Below, one piece after another: positions 41,099 through 45,973 of a stretch of DNA of 45,973 bases. The notes under the pieces were generated by a model. The model worked only from the letters and a program-made list of their open reading frames with translations, searched no databases and was not told where the DNA came from. The translations under genes and the position numbers were made by a program. The stretch comes from Candidatus Yaniella excrementavium (lineage in GTDB: Bacteria; Actinomycetota; Actinomycetes; Actinomycetales; Micrococcaceae): positions 1 to 45,973 of the forward strand of contig DXCT01000097.1 of the NCBI GenBank assembly GCA_019115865.1, read 5' to 3'. Each line of letters starts with the position of its first letter. Position 1 is the first letter of the stretch.

Positions 41099-41755
41099 CT
41101 AAGCGATAACAGGTGGTTCCCATTCACCGGTAACCAAATAGGCGATCTTGCGACTGATCGACACCGCGTGGTCACCAAAACGTTCTAGCCGCATGACCAG
41201 TAGCGTGAGATCCTGTGCTTGCATTGCAGTGATATCCCATGTTCCGTCTGTCACCGAGGTCAGAACTTTAGAATGCAGAATATCGACGTCGTTGTTGAGC
41301 TTCACGATGGCTCGCCCGTGCGTCAGATCGTAATCCGTCATCAGCTGCTGCAAATGCTCACCGATCTGGACGACCAGCTCAGCCATCTCTTGCATCTCTG
41401 GTTGACAAGGTTCCGGAACGAGCGGTTGGGGGTGACGCAGCCGGGTCAAAGCGGCCGTATGTCGTGCCAGATCACCCATGCGCTCCATAGAAGACGACAC
41501 CCGCAGCGCCGCAATCAACACGCGAAGGTCGGTGGCAACAGGGTTTTGTAGCAACAGCAGTTCAATGCTTCGCTCATCGAGTGCATTTTGCAGATAATCG
41601 ATCCGAGCATCCTGGGTAATGACTGTCTCAGCCAAACCCAGATCCTGGGATTCCATGGCTACTCGCGCTTGCTTCATAGCTCGATTGACCAGGGTGGCCA
41701 TTTCGACCAGCTGGTCACCTACGGCCTCCATCTCGGCCATAAAGAGTTTTCGCAT
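41099..41755 (-). CDS. phoU: Phosphate uptake regulator PhoU
   Basis: The 218-residue product has two PhoU three-helix repeats; E/DR-x-x-D metal-binding-type motifs are seen in SMERMGDLARH and LERFGDHAVS. PhoU couples the Pst transporter to the sensor kinase. It diverges from senX3, and GAGGA lies before the ATG at 41755. Its stop is 14 bases from the pabC stop. No pst genes are in the window. Bases 41756-41934 carry the shared divergent promoter region. Confidence 0.95.
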   Translation of the reverse strand: MRKLFMAEMEAVGDQLVEMATLVNRAMKQARVAMESQDLGLAETVITQDARIDYLQNALDERSIELLLLQNPVATDLRVLIAALRVSSSMERMGDLARHTAALTRLRHPQPLVPEPCQPEMQEMAELVVQIGEHLQQLMTDYDLTHGRAIVKLNNDVDILHSKVLTSVTDGTWDITAMQAQDLTLLVMRLERFGDHAVSISRKIAYLVTGEWEPPVIA

Positions 41756-41921
41756 AAATTTAAGTCCTCGTAGATACATTGAACGATTGCAGGCCAATTA
41801 TCCTGCCCGACGGTGTCCACTGTCTCCAAGCAAAGTAAACGAGTGGTGAATTCTGCCAGACAAATACATGTATTAGCGCCCAAATGACGAAAAAGGGTCA
41901 ACCTGCCTCGCAAAGTATGGG

Positions 41922-41934
41922 TACTGTGTGAACT
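41922..41934 (+). promoter_or_regulatory. Leaderless -10 box of senX3
   Basis: TACTGT at 41922-41927 lies seven bases before the GTG at 41935. GGTCAACC at about 41896-41903 is at -35 distance and could be a Pho-type half site; that is tentative. Confidence 0.45.
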
Positions 41935-43161
41935 GTGGAAAGTCTTGTTTCGGTAGCCGTCCTCTTTGGACTGGCCGGTGTGATCGTCACGGTGGGCGCT
42001 ATGGTCGCCTTCCGTCTCTCCTCGCGTTCAAGAATCGAACGGCTGGCAGACCATGAGCAAACTATCCCCGAAGGTGCCCTGGATGTTTTGGCGGTGGTAG
42101 GCCAAGCCTACGTGATCGTCGACGTCGCAGATACAGTTGTTCGCGCAAATCCCACCGCTTATGCATTTGGGCTTGTCAGAGGCAACCAATTGGGGCACAA
42201 ACAGCTCACCGAACTCACCTCGAGGGTACGAACCGCCGGACAACTCTACGACTATCGATTCGAACTACCAGCAGTGGCCGCTGCCGAAGGGCACTGGCTC
42301 GTACACCTGCGCGCAGCCGCCATCGGCGACCAGTTCATTGTGATTATGGCTGAAGACCGGTCGCAGCAACACCGCACCGAAGCGATTCGGCATGACTTCG
42401 TGGCCAATGTGTCGCACGAATTGAAGACACCGGTGGGCGCTATGAGTCTCTTAGCGGAAGCCATTGAGGACGCGGCCGATGATCCTGAGGCTGTCCGGCA
42501 CTTCGCCAACCGCTTGTCGATCGAATCGGTGCGGCTCTCCGCCCTGGTCCAAGATGTGATCTCACTGTCGCGATTGCAAGGCCGAGACATTGTTGAGACT
42601 GCTGAGCCACTGGAAATTACCAGTCTCGTCTCCGAAGCTATCGACCGGGTGCGTACCGAAGCGTCCTCAAGAGATATTGCCATTCATAATCGTCAACCGG
42701 AAGCCTTGTCGGTTTATGGCGACTATGACCAGCTGATGACGGCGATTCGCAACCTCATTGACAATGCAGTGACGTATTCACCGGACAGCTCTACGGTATG
42801 GGTCGAAGTGACCAAGGATGAAGACGTCGTGCTCATCGCTGTGGGCGACCAGGGCGCAGGGATCGCTGACGACGACAGGGAACGCATCTTTGAGCGCTTC
42901 TATCGCGTCGACTCGGCCCGATCACGTGCTACCGGTGGTACCGGTCTTGGCCTGAGTATCGTCAAACATACGGTCTCCAATCACGGCGGCGAAATCATGG
43001 TGGAATCTACCGTAGGGGAGGGGTCTACGTTTATTATCCGACTGCCGGTACTGGACCCCCAAGCCCACGAAGCAACCACTGAGGGAACCGAACCAAATAC
43101 GCACAGTGTGAAACATGATGCACACATACACCCACCTGTAGAAGGAAAAGGACAACACTGA
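41935..43161 (+). CDS. senX3: Sensor histidine kinase SenX3
   Basis: The 408-residue kinase has one N-terminal transmembrane helix (about residues 3-25), a PAS-like domain (about 45-145), the HisKA motif FVANVSHELKTPVGA with the phosphorylated histidine near residue 160, and HATPase blocks NLIDNAVTYSP, GDQGAGI and GGTGLGLSIVKH. With RegX3 and PhoU it forms the phosphate-starvation system of actinobacteria. The start is GTG at 41935. It overlaps regX3 by one base. Confidence 0.95.
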   Translation: MESLVSVAVLFGLAGVIVTVGAMVAFRLSSRSRIERLADHEQTIPEGALDVLAVVGQAYVIVDVADTVVRANPTAYAFGLVRGNQLGHKQLTELTSRVRTAGQLYDYRFELPAVAAAEGHWLVHLRAAAIGDQFIVIMAEDRSQQHRTEAIRHDFVANVSHELKTPVGAMSLLAEAIEDAADDPEAVRHFANRLSIESVRLSALVQDVISLSRLQGRDIVETAEPLEITSLVSEAIDRVRTEASSRDIAIHNRQPEALSVYGDYDQLMTAIRNLIDNAVTYSPDSSTVWVEVTKDEDVVLIAVGDQGAGIADDDRERIFERFYRVDSARSRATGGTGLGLSIVKHTVSNHGGEIMVESTVGEGSTFIIRLPVLDPQAHEATTEGTEPNTHSVKHDAHIHPPVEGKGQH

Positions 43162-43841
43162 TGACTCGGATTCTTGTCGTTGAAGACGAACCGTCAATTT
43201 CTGACCCACTCGCGTACTTGCTACAACGGGAAGGATATGAGGTTACCGTCGTTGATGATGGTTTGGAGGCTGTAGCAGAATTCGACCGCAACGGAGCCGA
43301 TCTGGTGCTGCTGGACTTGATGCTCCCAGGACAACCGGGCACAGATGTGATTCGCCAAATTCGGCAAGACTCACAGGTGCCGGTCATCATGCTGACGGCT
43401 AAAGACGGCGAGGTTGACAAGGTGGTGGGTCTTGAACTTGGGGCAGACGACTACGTGACCAAACCGTATTCGGCCCGTGAACTCATTGCTCGAATTCGTG
43501 CCGTGATGCGCCGCAACGCGGACGCCGATGAGCTGATTCCCGATACCGTTGCCGCCGGACCGGTGCGCATGGACGTCGAACGGCACGTCGTCACCGTTGA
43601 CGGCACCGACATCACCATGCCGCTCAAAGAATTTGACCTATTAGAAATGCTGCTGCGTAATTCTGGACGAGTTATGACTCGCGGTCAGCTCATTGACCGG
43701 GTATGGGGTCCAGGTTATGTAGGAGACACCAAAACCTTGGACGTGCATATCAAACGGTTGCGCTCCAAGATCGAGCCTGACCCCTCGTCGCCACGTTACT
43801 TGATGACCGTGCGCGGGCTCGGATATAAATTCGAAGCATAG
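43161..43841 (+). CDS. regX3: Response regulator RegX3
   Basis: The 226-residue protein has a receiver domain (VEDEP acidic pocket, phospho-aspartate in LVLLDLMLPG, lysine in MLTAKD) and an OmpR-type DNA-binding domain with VDVHIKRL-like helix DVHIKRLRSKIE. AAAGGA lies before the ATG inside the end of senX3. It likely activates phosphate-uptake genes, which are elsewhere. Confidence 0.95.
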   Translation: MTRILVVEDEPSISDPLAYLLQREGYEVTVVDDGLEAVAEFDRNGADLVLLDLMLPGQPGTDVIRQIRQDSQVPVIMLTAKDGEVDKVVGLELGADDYVTKPYSARELIARIRAVMRRNADADELIPDTVAAGPVRMDVERHVVTVDGTDITMPLKEFDLLEMLLRNSGRVMTRGQLIDRVWGPGYVGDTKTLDVHIKRLRSKIEPDPSSPRYLMTVRGLGYKFEA

Positions 43842-43848
43842 TCGTAGT

Positions 43849-43894
43849 AAAAACACTTGAGGGCCTGTCCCAAACGGACAGGCCCTCAAGTGTT
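43849..43894. terminator. Bidirectional terminator between regX3 and lipoprotein gene
   Basis: A 19-bp perfect stem (43852-43870 with 43876-43894) and a 5-base loop are followed on the minus strand by TTTTT. It ends both convergent genes. Confidence 0.92.
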
Positions 43895-43908
43895 ACGACA
43901 ATGCAGTG

Positions 43909-44493
43909 CTACTGCTCATCGCGGTGGTATTGACCCTGGAAGTCGTAGAGGTGCTCAATTTGTTCTTCTTCGTTGAGATCACCTGGGTAGAGCTCGCGAT
44001 ATTCTTCCAACGTTGGAGGCAGGATCGACACATGGAATTCCTTGTCCTGGCCGAATGCCGTAGCGATGCCCTCGGCGAGACCGCCGGGTTCGGTGCCCAC
44101 ACCATCGATGGTGATTTCCTCGTCCTCTAGTTTGAGGATTTCACCGGCTTCTAGGGAGAACTCGAATGTTTCGTTATTAATCTGCAGTTCCACATTCTGG
44201 CTGCTAGCCGACTGGTTATCGATGGTGCCCATCAGGGTCCCGATATCATCGGCTGAACCCGTAATCACGCCGATGTTCAAGAAATCAACGTGCTCGCCGG
44301 GGGCATTGAAATCGTCTTCAGTGGAGGCTGAGTCACTGACTTCTTCGCTCGTAATAGTGGTCTGAGTACCGTCGGAGGGTGCGTACTCGAACGTGGTTGC
44401 CTGCGGGTTCACTGCAGAGCAACCGGTGGTGCCAATCAGGGCAGCCAATGCCAAGCCGGCAAATACGTTCCGGCGAGTTGTGTTGACCTTCAC
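43909..44493 (-). CDS. Secreted lipoprotein of unknown function
   Basis: The 194-residue product has an N-terminal RR-containing signal and a hydrophobic stretch ending in TTGC, a lipobox, at about residue 24-25 of the chosen form. The mature part is acidic, with a beta-rich looking middle (residues 70-140) like copper-chaperone PCu(A)C or similar lipoproteins, but I see no metal motif. The start is GTG at 44493 with GGAG seven bases upstream. It lies between regX3 and cysS, facing both. Confidence 0.78.
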   Translation of the reverse strand: MKVNTTRRNVFAGLALAALIGTTGCSAVNPQATTFEYAPSDGTQTTITSEEVSDSASTEDDFNAPGEHVDFLNIGVITGSADDIGTLMGTIDNQSASSQNVELQINNETFEFSLEAGEILKLEDEEITIDGVGTEPGGLAEGIATAFGQDKEFHVSILPPTLEEYRELYPGDLNEEEQIEHLYDFQGQYHRDEQ

Positions 44494-44721
44494 GATGGTT
44501 CTCCTCGTAAAAATAAGGTGCGCTAGAGGTGATGTTCTCCCTGCACTGGGCGCGTCGGTCCCGAAGGTGCAAGATGCTTTCTTCATGAGGTTATCGTATT
44601 TGACTAAATGGAGGCCACTTTACGACAAGATATCTCCTAGCGTAGGAGCCAAAAAACAGGAGGCGGCCTCGACACACTATCGACGAAGAGAAGAAATTGC
44701 CGTTGAACACCAGTCCTGAGC

Positions 44722-44735
44722 TAAAATTGGGCACC
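44722..44735 (+). promoter_or_regulatory. Likely -10 box of cysS
   Basis: TAAAAT at 44722-44727 is eight bases before the GTG at 44736, consistent with a leaderless or nearly leaderless message. Bases 44494-44721 contain no gene. Confidence 0.4.
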
Positions 44736-45973
44736 GTGGGACAACAATTTTATGATACTGCCGCCGGTGCGATCCGGGATTTCACGCCAATCCATGAAGG
44801 CGAGGTCTCGGTCTATTATTGTGGCGCAACAGTGCAGGGTCGGCCGCACGTCGGACATATTCGTTCCGCCGTGGTGTTTGACATCCTCGTTCGATGGCTG
44901 GAGTACGCGGGACACAAGGTTACTTTGGTGCGCAACGTGACCGATATTGACGACAAGATCCTGTCTCGCTCAGACGAATCCTTTGCCCCAGATTTCGAAG
45001 CCACCGACGATTACCCGGCCCAAGAACAATGGTGGGCACTGGCATACCGTTTCGAAAACGCGTTCGCAGCAGCATATGCGGCACTGGGCGTTCGTCGTCC
45101 TACCTATGAACCCCGTGCGACCGGCCACATCCCAGAAATGATCACGTTGATCCAACGGCTCATCGATGCTGGCCATGCCTACCAAGCACTCGATGATTCG
45201 GCAGATGTCTACTTCGATGTCACCTCGTGGCCGGAATACGGCGCTCTGACCCATCAATCGGTGGACATGATGCAGGATGCCGACGACGCTCCGGCACGTG
45301 GCAAGAAAGATCCACGCGACTTCACCCTTTGGAAATCCAAACTCGCCTCCGATCCCGCTGGTGCCGCTTGGACTTCGCCGTGGGGACCAGGGCGACCCGG
45401 GTGGCACATTGAATGCTCAGCGATGGCAACTAAATATCTTGGGACTCACTTTGATATCCACGGTGGCGGACTGGACCTTCGATTCCCGCATCACGAAAAT
45501 GAGCTGGCACAGTCCAGTGCTGCCGGCCATAGCTTTGCAAATTTCTGGATGCACAACGGATTGGTGACTGCCGAGGGCGAGAAAATGTCGAAGTCGCTGG
45601 GCAACACCGTTTCGCCTCAGCAAATGTTGGCCACGTCCCGGCCAGGCGCGGTCCGCTATTTCCTCGGTCAAGCGCACTATCGTTCGCAACTGGACTACCA
45701 TCCTTCTGCACTCGAGGAGGCGCAAACTGCTTTGGAACGGATCGAATCGTTCCAATCTCGCGCCGCCAAGATATTCGATCAAGCCATCGGAACAGCAACG
45801 GTGCCCCCAGCATTTGCGGCCGCCATGGAGGATGACCTCAATGTTCCTGAAGCATTGGCTGCACTGCACGCGACCGTGCGCGCTGGCAACTCCGCGCTTG
45901 ATGCCAATGATGTGGATGGAGTGAAACAGCGTCTGAGCGAAGTCAACACCATGGTGGAAGTCCTGGGTCTGAA
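44736..45973 (+). CDS. cysS: Cysteinyl-tRNA synthetase (3' end beyond the window)
   Basis: About 412 residues are present, without a stop; full-length CysS is about 460-470. The zinc-site start CGATVQGRPHVGHIRSAV contains the HIGH-type motif. WHIECSAMA and the HGGGLDLRFPHHENE block supply the other zinc ligands, and EGEKMSKSLGN is the KMSKS loop. The cysteine-ligase MshC has a different HIGH-region sequence. A GTG at 44736 gives the usual N-terminus QQFYDTA. A TTG at 44703 would add 11 unlikely residues. Confidence 0.95.
   Translation, partial: MGQQFYDTAAGAIRDFTPIHEGEVSVYYCGATVQGRPHVGHIRSAVVFDILVRWLEYAGHKVTLVRNVTDIDDKILSRSDESFAPDFEATDDYPAQEQWWALAYRFENAFAAAYAALGVRRPTYEPRATGHIPEMITLIQRLIDAGHAYQALDDSADVYFDVTSWPEYGALTHQSVDMMQDADDAPARGKKDPRDFTLWKSKLASDPAGAAWTSPWGPGRPGWHIECSAMATKYLGTHFDIHGGGLDLRFPHHENELAQSSAAGHSFANFWMHNGLVTAEGEKMSKSLGNTVSPQQMLATSRPGAVRYFLGQAHYRSQLDYHPSALEEAQTALERIESFQSRAAKIFDQAIGTATVPPAFAAAMEDDLNVPEALAALHATVRAGNSALDANDVDGVKQRLSEVNTMVEVLGL

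Noticed and set aside
1-45973. CRISPR array, insertion sequence, prophage or integrase
   Set aside because: No regularly spaced repeats, no transposase or recombinase motif and no terminal repeat pair were seen anywhere in the window.

Overview
The window looks like chromosomal DNA of a mid-to-high-GC actinobacterium. The best fit is Micrococcales/Micrococcaceae, by gene content (SenX3/RegX3-PhoU, DUF2516, PabC beside PabB, GTP-type PEP carboxykinase, PcaD-PcaC fusion, RecQ with a phosphoribosyltransferase tail). Many genes have a TAnnnT box 6-8 nt before the start codon and no Shine-Dalgarno, the actinobacterial leaderless pattern. I see no transposase, integrase, phage gene or CRISPR array. 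Genus cannot be fixed from the sequence alone, and GC was judged by eye.

0-12.8 kb is mainly housekeeping: upp; a winged-helix regulator without a receiver domain; a tight five-gene operon (AhpD-like carboxymuconolactone decarboxylase family protein, pirin, two tandem paralogous small GNAT proteins, SixA-like phosphatase); a 53-residue membrane protein; tRNA-Arg; pckG; recQ; phosphomannomutase; an MFS permease; and a membrane-anchored protein with two copies of a helical module. 12.8-14.3 kb holds a zinc alcohol dehydrogenase and an XRE regulator.

14.5-28.9 kb is a catabolic block bounded by two tRNA-Ser genes (GCU and UGA). prpE-like acyl-CoA synthetase is followed by a complete minus-strand route from 4-hydroxybenzoate to succinyl-CoA and acetyl-CoA: pobA, pcaH, pcaG, pcaB, pcaL (PcaD-PcaC fusion), then, after a terminator, pcaF, pcaI, pcaJ, pcaR. 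Two IclR regulators (one at each end) and an MFS carrier accompany it. The pcaF promoter carries two GTTCG-type boxes 19 bp apart that resemble known PcaR operators. Between the carrier gene and tRNA-Ser(UGA) lie about 0.9 kb with no convincing gene.

29-33.6 kb holds a quinone oxidoreductase, a helical protein of unknown function, a DedA/TVP38 membrane protein, and a TetR-DHA2 efflux pair with a 25-bp perfect palindrome before tetR. 33.6-41.1 kb holds tRNA-Thr, a secreted TAP-like hydrolase, holB and tmk in one minus-strand unit, then DUF2516, gpmA and the folate genes pabAB-pabC. The glutaminase half of the PabAB fusion has lost its catalytic residues. 41.1-46 kb holds phoU diverging from senX3-regX3, a lipoprotein, and the 5' part of cysS, cut by the window edge.

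The observations I would follow first are the glutaminase-dead PabAB fusion, the Cys-to-Thr change in the PEPCK P-loop, the tandem PcaR-like boxes, the leaderless promoters and the duplicated L7/L12-like module in the 230-residue membrane protein.
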